From: Halieaceae bacterium
GTDB lineage: Bacteria > Pseudomonadota > Gammaproteobacteria > Pseudomonadales > Halieaceae
Reading direction: 5' to 3'
DNA length: 64,000 bases
Assembly: GCA_902520195.1 (NCBI GenBank)
Contig: CABYND010000010.1
Location: 1 to 64,000, forward strand
The notes beneath the pieces are model-generated. The model was not told the origin of the DNA. It worked only from the letters and a program-made list of their open reading frames with translations, and ran no database searches. Positions 8,464-15,671 of the stretch are shown piece by piece (position 1 is the stretch's first letter; each line of letters begins with the position of its first letter). The position numbers were made by a program, and so were the translations under genes.

Positions 8464-8558
8464 CAATGTGAGAGGTCATGTTAGAGCAAATGTGAGGCAG
8501 ACATAGGGGCCGGGGGGGGGGGAGGCTATCGACCGTTGTGATGGTTACCGCAATTCAG
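8464..8558 (-). repeat. Dispersed intergenic repeat, copy D (long form)
   Basis: Aligns with copy C across both arms: CAATGTGAGAGGTCATGTTAG, GCAAATGTGAGGCAG, then GGGGCC with a G-run of about a dozen, GGCTATC, TTGTGAT and GGTTACCGC. Its last bases (CAATTCAG) differ from the GCCCAGATACAT end of A, B and C. It ends three bases from the CCA end of tRNA-Ser, so here the repeat follows a tRNA instead of a protein gene, as an entry or attachment side would. Confidence 0.8.
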
Positions 8559-8559
8559 A

Positions 8560-8649
<90 letters not shown>

Positions 8650-8652
8650 GTG

Positions 8653-8667
8653 GGCGCGGAGTTTAGC
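8653..8667 (-). promoter_or_regulatory. Putative tRNA-Ser promoter (-10 region)
   Basis: On the minus strand TGCTAAACT (an extended -10) is followed by the GC-rich discriminator CCGCGCCCAC just before the tRNA 5' end, typical of stable-RNA promoters. A clear -35 is not seen. Confidence 0.4.
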
Positions 8668-8700
8668 ACAGCGTCACTGCTCCGATACCGCCATACCAAG

Positions 8701-9273
8701 CTACAAAGAGGTGCCAACCTCAAGGCTGAAATGATACTTCTCCGAAGGTTGCGGGCCATTCGGATCAAGGTAAGTCGGTTGTGCGTGTTACGCTTCCAAA
8801 AACCAGTCTGTGGTGAGCGGTATTCTAACGAAGGCCGTGAGGTCAACCTGCTCACCGCCGAAGGCATTCGGATTGGTGACCGGCGTGGGGTAGGGAAAAC
8901 CGGGGATCGGCACTCGAAGCGACGCATCTTCACCGTCAATATCATCTCGCCACCGGTAATTAAGGCGAACGCCGGGCTTGAAGGCTGCTGCACCCTTCCA
9001 CATCAGTCACCTACCCAGACTCGCCATGTTCCACAAGCAATAGTCGCGGTCGTTCTGGCCAGTTCTCAGGGTAAAGGTGCCATCACCCCCCCATTCCAAT
9101 TGCGCCTCATATTTTCGGAAGCTAACAAACAGGGTCAGTCAGAGCAGAAATACGGCTTTCAGCTCAACCTCTGTGAGGCCCTGTGCACTGCGGGAAGGTT
9201 CGGAAGACAACACCGTGCGCACGCAGAGTGCTGCACCTAACAAGGCGCCAAATTCAAGGCGTTTAGAGGGCAT
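8701..9273 (-). pseudogene. Decayed outer-membrane transporter-like gene with in-frame stops
   Basis: One minus-strand frame can be followed from ATG 9273 to TAG 8701-8703, broken by three in-frame stops: TGA 9139-9141, TGA 9007-9009 and TAA 8788-8790. The pieces read as a beta-barrel C-terminus: TFTLRTGQNDRDY, then NYRWRDDIDGEDASLRVP, NAFGGEQVDL, DWFLEA, and after the last stop YLDPNGPQPSEKYHFSLEVG. The R-TG-x-N-D, DIDG-D and NGPQ pattern is that of the MetA-pathway/transporter outer-membrane family. The first 44 residues (LTEVELKAVFLL) could instead be a piece of a YfiR/DUF4154 gene fused in frame. Full-length relatives have about 300 residues, so the 5' part is also missing. No long intact gene exists between tRNA-Ser and queF. 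Confidence 0.6.
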
Positions 9274-9278
9274 GGAGG

Positions 9279-10064
9279 TTACTGTCTACCCAGACGCTGG
9301 GGGCTGGCAGCGAGCGGTTCGGTGCTGCGCCAAGGCGTGATATCGATACCCCCTCTTCGCTGGTAAAAACCCGCAACCTGCAGCGAGTCCGGTTTCAACG
9401 TTAAGAGATCTGCAAAGATTTGATCCACGCATTGCTCATGGAAACCCTGATGAGACCGGTACCCACTGAGGTAGGTCGACACGCTCTCACGGTCAACCGC
9501 TTTGCCAGCGTAACGAATAGACAGGCTGCCCCAGTCTGGCTGCGCTGTGACTGGGCACAAAGACCGCAAACTATGGCTTACAAGATGCTCAGACACGACA
9601 TTTCCCTTCCCTGGTGAGTGTGTCAACGAATCTGCGTTAATCGTCTCAATCTCCCGATGGGCCGTGCAAGCGGGCAGATTCACGCCGTCGAGCTCCTCTG
9701 TGATGCCAGATAACCCGTCTAAGGGCAGGCATTCGAGCGACACCGGCGCACCAACACAGGCTGAAATATCATCACAGATCGTATTCAGCGCCTCTTGATG
9801 GTCACCAAAAGAGTGAAAGTTCAGCGAATTGAGATACAGCTTGAGGGATTTGGACTCCACGGTGGCAGGGGATTCCGCGGGGATGGCCAGCCAGCCTACC
9901 CAGTGACAAGCCTCATCGCCGATACACCACGACAACTCGTAGGCGTGCCAGATATCCCAGCCAAAAAACACTGTAGCGATGCTTTTTTGCCGATGAATCG
10001 GCTCAAGGATCTCGGGAGCGTAACGCTCAGGCGCGGCGACCGTCTGACCTAATACACCGGCCAT
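9279..10064 (-). CDS. queF: NADPH-dependent 7-cyano-7-deazaguanine reductase
   Basis: QueF reduces preQ0 to preQ1 with NADPH in queuosine tRNA modification. The 261-residue length fits the long, two-domain E. coli type. The QueF signature ESKSLKLYLNS is at about 70-80. The catalytic Cys170 is in SLCPVTAQPDWGS, with the general-acid Asp in the same motif, and FHEQC follows. It is the last gene of a run with the two ABC exporter genes, starting 5 bp after the permease stop. The decayed gene begins just downstream of its stop. Confidence 0.95.
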   Translation of the reverse strand: MAGVLGQTVAAPERYAPEILEPIHRQKSIATVFFGWDIWHAYELSWCIGDEACHWVGWLAIPAESPATVESKSLKLYLNSLNFHSFGDHQEALNTICDDISACVGAPVSLECLPLDGLSGITEELDGVNLPACTAHREIETINADSLTHSPGKGNVVSEHLVSHSLRSLCPVTAQPDWGSLSIRYAGKAVDRESVSTYLSGYRSHQGFHEQCVDQIFADLLTLKPDSLQVAGFYQRRGGIDITPWRSTEPLAASPQRLGRQ

Positions 10065-10069
10065 CTGCG

Positions 10070-10843
10070 TCAGGTTCTCAGGCGTCTGCCGGTTCTGAGC
10101 AGATGCGCTGCGTACAGGTAAGCCACCAGCGTAAAGGCACCGATCATGGCGAAGGCAAAACCGACGCTCACATCGCTCACGCCCAGTACGCCAAAGCGAA
10201 ACGCATTCACGACATAAACCAATGGGTTGGCTCGGGACACCATGGCCCAGAAGTCAGGCAACAACTCCAGTGAATAAAATACACCACCCAGATAGGTGAG
10301 CGGTGTAAGCACAAACGTCGGCACGATATTGATGTCGTCAAACGTATTGGCGAACACTGCGTTAATCAGTCCACACAAAGAAAAAAGAATTGAAGTCAGC
10401 GCCACAACGGCGACGACCACGGCATAGCTGTGAATGTTCAATTCAACAAACAGCGACGCGACAATCGTGACAATCACCGCTACCAGCATGCCCCGGCTCA
10501 CCCCGCCCGAGACAAAGCCCAACAAAATGATGTGATTGGGTGTGGGTGACACCAACAGTTCTTCAATGCTGTTGTTAAATTTAGACCCAAAGAAAGACGA
10601 CACCACGTTGGCGTAAGAGTTGGTCACAATTGCCATCATGATCAGCCCGGGCACCACAAACTCCATGTAGCTGACGCCGCCCATCTCCCCAATTCGTGAC
10701 CCGATGAGGCTGCCAAAGATGAGGAAGTACATTGACATGGTGATAGCCGACGGCAAAAGGGTCTGGGACCAGATCCGGGTATACCGCCGGATCTCCTTGC
10801 GCATCAGCGTCAGCAGCGCCACCCACTGCTCGTAAGGAGTCAC
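10070..10843 (-). CDS. ABC-2 type transporter permease (YadH-like)
   Basis: A 257-residue inner-membrane permease with six predicted hydrophobic segments and the ABC-2 domain pattern (FVVPGLIMMAIVTNSYANVVSSFFGSK is a typical core, here given only as a landmark near residues 63-90). Its start overlaps the stop of the ATPase gene in an ATGA, so the two are translated together. By homology to E. coli YadGH it forms an exporter of unknown substrate, perhaps involved in envelope or drug export. No extra domains are seen. Confidence 0.88.
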   Translation of the reverse strand: MTPYEQWVALLTLMRKEIRRYTRIWSQTLLPSAITMSMYFLIFGSLIGSRIGEMGGVSYMEFVVPGLIMMAIVTNSYANVVSSFFGSKFNNSIEELLVSPTPNHIILLGFVSGGVSRGMLVAVIVTIVASLFVELNIHSYAVVVAVVALTSILFSLCGLINAVFANTFDDINIVPTFVLTPLTYLGGVFYSLELLPDFWAMVSRANPLVYVVNAFRFGVLGVSDVSVGFAFAMIGAFTLVAYLYAAHLLRTGRRLRT

Positions 10844-11757
10844 GATGCTTGCTCCAGTAACGAGACAAACATCTGCTCCAGACGGTTCTCCCGGTTGCGC
10901 ATACTGATAATACTGATGCCCTGTCCGTGGAGCTGTGACATCAACTCTGCGAGATCCTGCCCCTGCTCGATGTGTGCCTCAAGGCAATAATCGTCAATGC
11001 GCGTCAGCTCAAAACCATCCACAGCCAACGCGTGAGGTAACGCTTGGCGGGAGTCAAGAATGAAGGTTTCGCGGTGCAGCTCACGGAGCAGGTTCTTGAT
11101 AGAGGTATTGGTGACGATCTCACCATGATTGATGATCGCAATGTTGCGGCAGAGGCTTTCGGCCTCCTCCAGATAATGCGTCGTGAGAATAATGGTCGTT
11201 CCGGCTACATTGATCTCGCGCAAAAAATCGTACATTGAGCGGCGCATTTCGATATCGACACCTGCAGTAGGCTCGTCGAGGATCAATACGCTGGGCTCGT
11301 GAATGAGTGCCCGCGCGATCATCAGCCGCCGTTTCATACCCCCCGAGAGCATTCGCGCACGGGTTTTGCGCTTCTCTGACAAGCCCAGCTTGGCCAAATA
11401 CGTGTCGATACGCTCCAGTGCCGTCTTGAGTGGAATACCGTAATAGCCGGCCTGATGAATCAGAATGTCCTCGACGCTCTCGAAGACGTTGAAGTTGAAT
11501 TCCTGCGGCACCACGCCCAGATGACGCTTGGCGCGAGGGAAATCTTCGTCGATATTCACGCCATTTACCCGCACGGTACCTGCGGTCTTGTTGACCAGTG
11601 AGCAAATCACGCCGATGGTCGTAGATTTACCCGCACCGTTGGGCCCCAACAGCGCAAAGAAATCCCCCTGCGCCACCCGCAAATCAATGCCTTTCAGCGC
11701 CTGCAGACCATTGGCGTAGACCTTCTCCAAGCCTTCGATTTCCAGCGCGTACGACAT
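10840..11757 (-). CDS. ABC transporter ATP-binding protein (YadG-like)
   Basis: The 305-residue ATPase partner of the permease at 10070-10843. Walker A is GPNGAGKST, the signature is LSGGMKRRL and Walker B is VLILDEPTAGVD, all in the first 180 residues. The C-terminal 80 residues form the regulatory tail typical of DrrA/YadG-type subunits. It is the first gene of the exporter-queF run. No promoter was assigned in the 140-bp gap before the tRNA genes, which are transcribed in the opposite direction. Confidence 0.9.
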   Translation of the reverse strand: MSYALEIEGLEKVYANGLQALKGIDLRVAQGDFFALLGPNGAGKSTTIGVICSLVNKTAGTVRVNGVNIDEDFPRAKRHLGVVPQEFNFNVFESVEDILIHQAGYYGIPLKTALERIDTYLAKLGLSEKRKTRARMLSGGMKRRLMIARALIHEPSVLILDEPTAGVDIEMRRSMYDFLREINVAGTTIILTTHYLEEAESLCRNIAIINHGEIVTNTSIKNLLRELHRETFILDSRQALPHALAVDGFELTRIDDYCLEAHIEQGQDLAELMSQLHGQGISIISMRNRENRLEQMFVSLLEQAS

Positions 11758-11842
11758 TGTGCCTAATCCCGGGGGGCTTTACTGCAAAAGGCGCGTAGTG
11801 TAACTAATCGCGGCCGCCTTCAGAAGGAACAGAAATTCGCCC

Positions 11843-11871
11843 TTGACGCGCCATCGGGGGCTCACTAACAT
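11843..11871 (+). promoter_or_regulatory. Sigma-70 promoter of the tRNA-Glu/tRNA-Gly unit
   Basis: TTGACG (11843-11848), a 17-base spacer and TAACAT (11866-11871) are followed by a GC-rich discriminator (GCGCGCC), about 25 bp before tRNA-Glu. The layout is typical of growth-rate-controlled stable RNA promoters. Confidence 0.7.
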
Positions 11872-11897
11872 GCGCGCCTTCTGTTATTGGGATCACT

Positions 11898-11973
11898 GTC
11901 CCCTTCGTCTAGTGGCCTAGGACACCGCCCTTTCACGGCGGGAACAGGGGTTCGAACCCCCTAGGGGACGCCA
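11898..11973 (+). tRNA. tRNA-Glu (anticodon TTC)
   Basis: A 76-nt cloverleaf with acceptor GTCCCCT/AGGGGAC, anticodon stem CCGCC/GGCGG around CTTTCAC (TTC), T-loop TTCGAAC and encoded CCA. It lies 5 bp before tRNA-Gly, probably in one transcript. Confidence 0.97.
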
Positions 11974-11978
11974 CTTCT

Positions 11979-12054
11979 GCGGGAATAGCTCAGTTGGTAG
12001 AGCGCAACCTTGCCAAGGTTGAGGTCGCGAGTTCGAACCTCGTTTCCCGCTCCA
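11979..12054 (+). tRNA. tRNA-Gly (anticodon GCC)
   Basis: A 76-nt cloverleaf with acceptor GCGGGAA/TTCCCGC, anticodon stem CAACC/GGTTG around TTGCCAA (GCC), T-loop TTCGAAC and encoded CCA. It is co-transcribed with the upstream tRNA-Glu. Confidence 0.97.
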
Positions 12055-12079
12055 TTTTTACCCATCGCGCAAATCAGCC

Positions 12080-12487
12080 TTAATCGGTCGGATGGCCTCT
12101 CTCCTCGAGCTTGATAGAGAGACTATTGATGCAATATCGCTGACCCGTTTCGGTTGGGCCATCGGGAAACACGTGGCCCAAGTGACCGCCGCACTTTTGG
12201 CAGAGCACCTCAGTGCGGATCATGCCGTGACTGGTATCCCGCGCCTCCTCCACCACACCCTCAGTGGCCGGCCTATCAAAGCTCGGCCAGCCACAACCGG
12301 CATCGAACTTGGTGTCAGATTGAAACAGCAGCTCACCACAACCGCGGCAGTGGTAGGCGCCCTCCTCCCAAGCGTTCCAGTACTCGCCTGTGAAGGCGCG
12401 CTCGGTGCCCTTCTCACGAAGCACATAAAACTCCTCGGCGGTCAGTTGCTCCCGCCACGCGGCTTCATCTTTGTCTTGCCCGGACAT
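12080..12487 (-). CDS. msrB: Peptide-methionine (R)-S-oxide reductase
   Basis: MsrB repairs the R epimer of oxidised methionine in proteins. The 135-residue form starts at ATG 12487 (MSGQDKDEAAWRE); a longer frame to 12553 runs into pdxB and is unlikely. Two zinc-binding CxxC pairs (CRGCG and CQKCG) frame the fold; FDAGCGWPSF and the catalytic RYCINSLS near the C-terminus complete it. The gene follows pdxB with a 10-bp gap, so it is probably the distal gene of that operon. Confidence 0.95.
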   Translation of the reverse strand: MSGQDKDEAAWREQLTAEEFYVLREKGTERAFTGEYWNAWEEGAYHCRGCGELLFQSDTKFDAGCGWPSFDRPATEGVVEEARDTSHGMIRTEVLCQKCGGHLGHVFPDGPTETGQRYCINSLSIKLEERGHPTD

Positions 12488-12497
12488 CACCACTCTC

Positions 12498-13691
12498 TCA
12501 TTCGGACGCAACTTCCAAACCCAATCGCTCTGCGGCAGCGCGCTGGCCACCATCGCTCACAGGTATTGTAACGCACTGCCCCGTCCACTCCGCCGGCTGC
12601 TGATAGGACTTACGCAATTGATCAAACTCTGACGACGTTAGCCCCGCTGCAGCCACCTCGCGCAGGCGTGCATCCTCGCGGGGTAGAATGCTCTGCTGAC
12701 GTAAAAACTCAACCATCCATGCCGTCACCTCGCTGTCCGCGGCAGCACACTCCGCGCTGGGTAGCTGGCCGGTGACGGCTGAGCCGTCTTGATTCACAAG
12801 TTCGGTCGAGGTTGCCACCTCGACACCCGCCCAGCGCGCAACCGCCTCGGCCAATAGGTCACTGCCGTTCTCTCTCGCCTTGATTGAATGCCCCGCAATA
12901 TGAGGGGAGACCCAGTCGCAAAGGGACAATAATTCAGCGCTCAAAGAGGGTTCCCCAGGCCAGGTATCGAGTACCACTGTCCAGGGGCTGTCTACCAGCC
13001 GGCTCAGCGCCTCAATCGTCATCAGGTCACCCCGGCCGGCGTTGATGAACAGTCCACCGTCTTCCCGCTCGGATAAGGCAGCAATCATTTGCCCAGCCCG
13101 ATCGGCATTCAGCAGTCCCCGGGAGGCGTGAGCATCCTGGTCATGGAGATCCGCATGCAAGGAGATGACTGGCTGGCGAAGGATCTCATCCAACTCGACA
13201 CGATGGATATCACTTGGCCACCCCGCCCGCAGCGGATCGTGGGCCAGCACCTGACACCCCAGATGAACCAGTCGACGAGCCAGACGCTCACCGACCTGCC
13301 CCAGGCCAACCAAGCCGACCGGACACCCCGATATCACCCTGTCCAACCAACCACAGGTCGCCAGGGCACCTAAAACATATTCCACCACTGACACCGCGTT
13401 GGAGCCGGGTGCGGCGCTCCAGACAACACCGAGCCGCTCAATCGCCTCTATGTCAAAGTGGTCAACCCCTGCCGTGGCAGTCCCCACAAACTGCACGGAA
13501 CTCCCAGCGAGCAACGATTCGTTCACCGGCGTGATCGAGCGCACCAGCAAAATGTCGGCATCGGATATCGTGGCCGAGGTAATGTCGCGTCCCGGCAAGA
13601 CCGTCACGTCCCCCATCAGCGCCTGCAAGGCGGCCGTGTGCGGGATCACGTCGTCGATCACCCACTTCAGCTGGTCAGGCGCGGCCTTCAT
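12498..13691 (-). CDS. pdxB: Erythronate-4-phosphate dehydrogenase
   Basis: PdxB oxidises 4-phosphoerythronate with NAD in the DXP-dependent pyridoxal-phosphate pathway. The 397-residue product has the D-2-hydroxyacid dehydrogenase layout: N-terminal VIDDVIPHTAALQALMGDV, FVGTATAGVDHFD, Rossmann GLVGLGQVGERLA, and SPHIAGHS with the catalytic His, followed by a PdxB-type dimerisation tail. The start ATG overlaps the stop of epmC (ATGA). The order epmC-pdxB-msrB suggests one transcript. Confidence 0.93.
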   Translation of the reverse strand: MKAAPDQLKWVIDDVIPHTAALQALMGDVTVLPGRDITSATISDADILLVRSITPVNESLLAGSSVQFVGTATAGVDHFDIEAIERLGVVWSAAPGSNAVSVVEYVLGALATCGWLDRVISGCPVGLVGLGQVGERLARRLVHLGCQVLAHDPLRAGWPSDIHRVELDEILRQPVISLHADLHDQDAHASRGLLNADRAGQMIAALSEREDGGLFINAGRGDLMTIEALSRLVDSPWTVVLDTWPGEPSLSAELLSLCDWVSPHIAGHSIKARENGSDLLAEAVARWAGVEVATSTELVNQDGSAVTGQLPSAECAAADSEVTAWMVEFLRQQSILPREDARLREVAAAGLTSSEFDQLRKSYQQPAEWTGQCVTIPVSDGGQRAAAERLGLEVASE

Positions 13692-14218
13692 GCTGTGATG
13701 CCCAGCACCAGCTCCCGTGACTGTCGAGCCATGGATTGCAGCGCCGTAACAAACCGGGCGGCCCTCGGCGGCAGACCGGTGCGCTCAAACTGATCGCACC
13801 ATGCTTGAATACGCGCTTCGAAAAGACGCAACTGCTGAGGCTCGATGTGCTCGCCGACATTATCGACACTCGAGGAAAACGGTATGCCAGCGACTTCACA
13901 AAAACGCCGCTCTATCGCCTGAGGTCGCGCCTCAACAGCGAAAAACGCCTGTTGCTGGTCAGCGCGCCGGCCGTCAGGGCTGTACCAGTAACCGTAGTCC
14001 GGAAGATCCCTGCGACGCCTACCGACCACACACCAGTGAGCAACCTCATGGAGGGCACTTCGTACGTAGTCGGCCCGGAAATAAATACGATGTGGTGACC
14101 CCGGCTGATAGTAAGGCTCAGCGGCACCGCCGATGAGTTCCGTCTTGTCACTTACTGCAAACTCGCGATTAAACAGGCACATCACTTGGGGCGCATCGAG
14201 TGGTTGAGAGGACGACAT
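13688..14218 (-). CDS. epmC: Elongation factor P hydroxylase
   Basis: A 176-residue YfcM/EpmC-type protein. In E. coli EpmC hydroxylates the lysylated lysine of elongation factor P after EpmA/EpmB have acted. Visible family features are the metal-site-like HEVAHWCVVG, DYGYWYSPDGR, VEARPQAIE and a C-terminal PPRAARFVTALQ. It overlaps pdxB by 4 bp. EpmA, EpmB and EF-P are not in this window. Confidence 0.9.
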   Translation of the reverse strand: MSSSQPLDAPQVMCLFNREFAVSDKTELIGGAAEPYYQPGSPHRIYFRADYVRSALHEVAHWCVVGRRRRDLPDYGYWYSPDGRRADQQQAFFAVEARPQAIERRFCEVAGIPFSSSVDNVGEHIEPQQLRLFEARIQAWCDQFERTGLPPRAARFVTALQSMARQSRELVLGITA

Positions 14219-14236
14219 TTGCGGAGCCTGTCGGCG

Positions 14237-14485
14237 CTAAGCCTTGCGGATGCGATAGTGAAACTCGTCGCCTTCGCGACGTGCGACGAGCAATGCATGC
14301 CCCAGAAACTCACAGAAGTTGGGCACATCCCGCTCGGTCGATGGGTCCGTGGCGCGAAGCGTGAGCTCCTGACCTGACTGCAGCCGACGCATCGCGGCGT
14401 GCAGCAACATCACCGGCTCAGGGCACTTCAAGCCGATGGCATCAATCGATTCCTGCGGCTCAGCCTCTCGCTCTGGCTCCCCCAT
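14237..14485 (-). CDS. tusA: Sulfur carrier protein TusA
   Basis: An 82-residue TusA/SirA-like carrier. The Cys in GLKCPEPVM (about residue 21) would accept persulfide sulfur from IscS and pass it to the TusBCD/E relay for 2-thiouridine synthesis in tRNA. The DPSTERDVPNFCEFLGH segment matches the family core. The N-terminus has a short acidic extension (GEPEREAEPQE). It sits 4 bp after the methyltransferase-like gene and 18 bp before epmC. Confidence 0.93.
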   Translation of the reverse strand: MGEPEREAEPQESIDAIGLKCPEPVMLLHAAMRRLQSGQELTLRATDPSTERDVPNFCEFLGHALLVARREGDEFHYRIRKA

Positions 14486-14489
14486 GAAC

Positions 14490-15293
14490 TCACTCTGCGG
14501 GCTTGATGAAGCGCAGTGTCATGCGGTCGCTCTCCCCAATCGCGACATAGCGCTCGCGATCGGTCTCTCCCGCGGCCAGCGTAGGTGGCAGCGTCCAGAC
14601 ACCACGAGGATGATCTTTGGTGTCCTTGGGGTTGGCATTCATCTCGCTGCGTGCGTCAAGCTCCAACCCTGCCAGCTGCGCAAGTTCAATCACCTTCGCC
14701 TCGCTGACATAGGCCGTGTTTTTCATCTGCTCCAGCGACAGACCGGCCTCACCGCGATGCTGAACAATCCCGAGCACACCACCCGGCTTCAACGTCTCGG
14801 CAATCACCGAAAACATCATCTCAGCCTGATCTGCGCGCAACCAGGAGTGTACATTGCGGAAGGCCAGCGCCAGATCCACTGTACCTGGCTCTGCAGGCGC
14901 TACCGCAGTGGGTGGCTGTAATGTGGAGACTTCGACCGATCCATACACGTCGGCATTCTCGCCGAGTTTCTGCAAAAATCCGCCCAGCGAGCGGCGCGCA
15001 TAGCTACCGCCATTGGGACTGGAATGGGCCGCGATCAGCGTGCCATTGCCATCCATTAGAGGGGCCAGCACTTCGGTATACCAACCTCCACCCGGCGAGA
15101 GCTCCATAACAGTCATGCCAGGGGCGATGCCAAAAAACGACAAGGTCTCCTGAGGGTGACGGTATTCGTCACGAGCGCGATTGGCTTCAGAGCGGTGCTC
15201 ACCCGATAGTGCCGCCTCCCAGTTGAGGTCGGCGTGTGCACCCATTGAAGAAAGCAACAGTACCCCCGCTGCAAGCTGTCGGAAATTGATCAT
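14490..15293 (-). CDS. Methyltransferase-like protein with signal peptide
   Basis: A 267-residue protein starting at ATG 15293 behind AAGGAGAGAATC; an upstream start at 15350 is disfavoured. The N-terminus (FRQLAAGVLLLSSMGAHA) is a clear signal peptide, so it is predicted periplasmic. The rest is a class I SAM-methyltransferase-like fold: VMELSPGGGWYTEVLAP corresponds to motif I, LALAFRNVHSW to motif IV, and LKPGGVLGIVQH to the post-IV strand. SAM is not known in the periplasm, so it may have lost methylation or bind something else. The substrate is unknown. Confidence 0.75.
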   Translation of the reverse strand: MINFRQLAAGVLLLSSMGAHADLNWEAALSGEHRSEANRARDEYRHPQETLSFFGIAPGMTVMELSPGGGWYTEVLAPLMDGNGTLIAAHSSPNGGSYARRSLGGFLQKLGENADVYGSVEVSTLQPPTAVAPAEPGTVDLALAFRNVHSWLRADQAEMMFSVIAETLKPGGVLGIVQHRGEAGLSLEQMKNTAYVSEAKVIELAQLAGLELDARSEMNANPKDTKDHPRGVWTLPPTLAAGETDRERYVAIGESDRMTLRFIKPAE

Positions 15294-15449
15294 GATTCTC
15301 TCCTTCTTTATGTCGGCCACTTGGAGCCCGCTTTGAGACTGCTCCGGCACGACACCGCGAGTGCACTATAGCGTGTTGGCAGGACTCAGGCTGAAGCGCG
15401 CTGGCTAGCGTTTCTCATCCTGAGCCCCATACCCTGCGGCAATAGCTCG

Positions 15450-15671
15450 TTAGCCATCCACCGAGTGTCGACCCGAGCGGGGTCGTTTTGAGAGCAGCCA
15501 GCCCGCGAGCGCGGCGGTGGCCACCAGCATCACCACGCCCAGCGTGACCCAGACCAGTTGCCCTACGAGCCGTGTGGCCGGCACACCCACGATATCGACC
15601 GCACCCCAAAACAACGCGACCGACGCAGCCAGCGCCAGCAGAACTGTCCGCGTGCGCTGTCGGTTTCTCAT
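15450..15671 (-). CDS. Small two-pass membrane protein coupled to aroC
   Basis: A 73-residue product with two hydrophobic stretches ([21 protein letters not shown] and [22 protein letters not shown] regions) and basic ends. Its start overlaps the aroC stop in ATGA, which supports real translation. I do not recognise a family. It is the last gene of the prmB-aroC run. Confidence 0.6.
   Translation of the reverse strand: MRNRQRTRTVLLALAASVALFWGAVDIVGVPATRLVGQLVWVTLGVVMLVATAALAGWLLSKRPRSGRHSVDG

Noticed and set aside
4508-8558. CRISPR array
   Set aside because: The repeats are 1-1.9 kb apart with whole genes between them, only partly identical, and no cas genes are seen.
4508-8558. Canonical integron with attC sites
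   Set aside because: The ends GGCTAAC and GTTACCG do not fit RYYYAAC/GTTRRRY, and no integrase gene is in the window. The cassette-like layout is kept as a finding only.
12092-12571. 159-codon plus-strand frame opposite msrB
   Set aside because: Shadow of msrB, which has all catalytic and zinc motifs.
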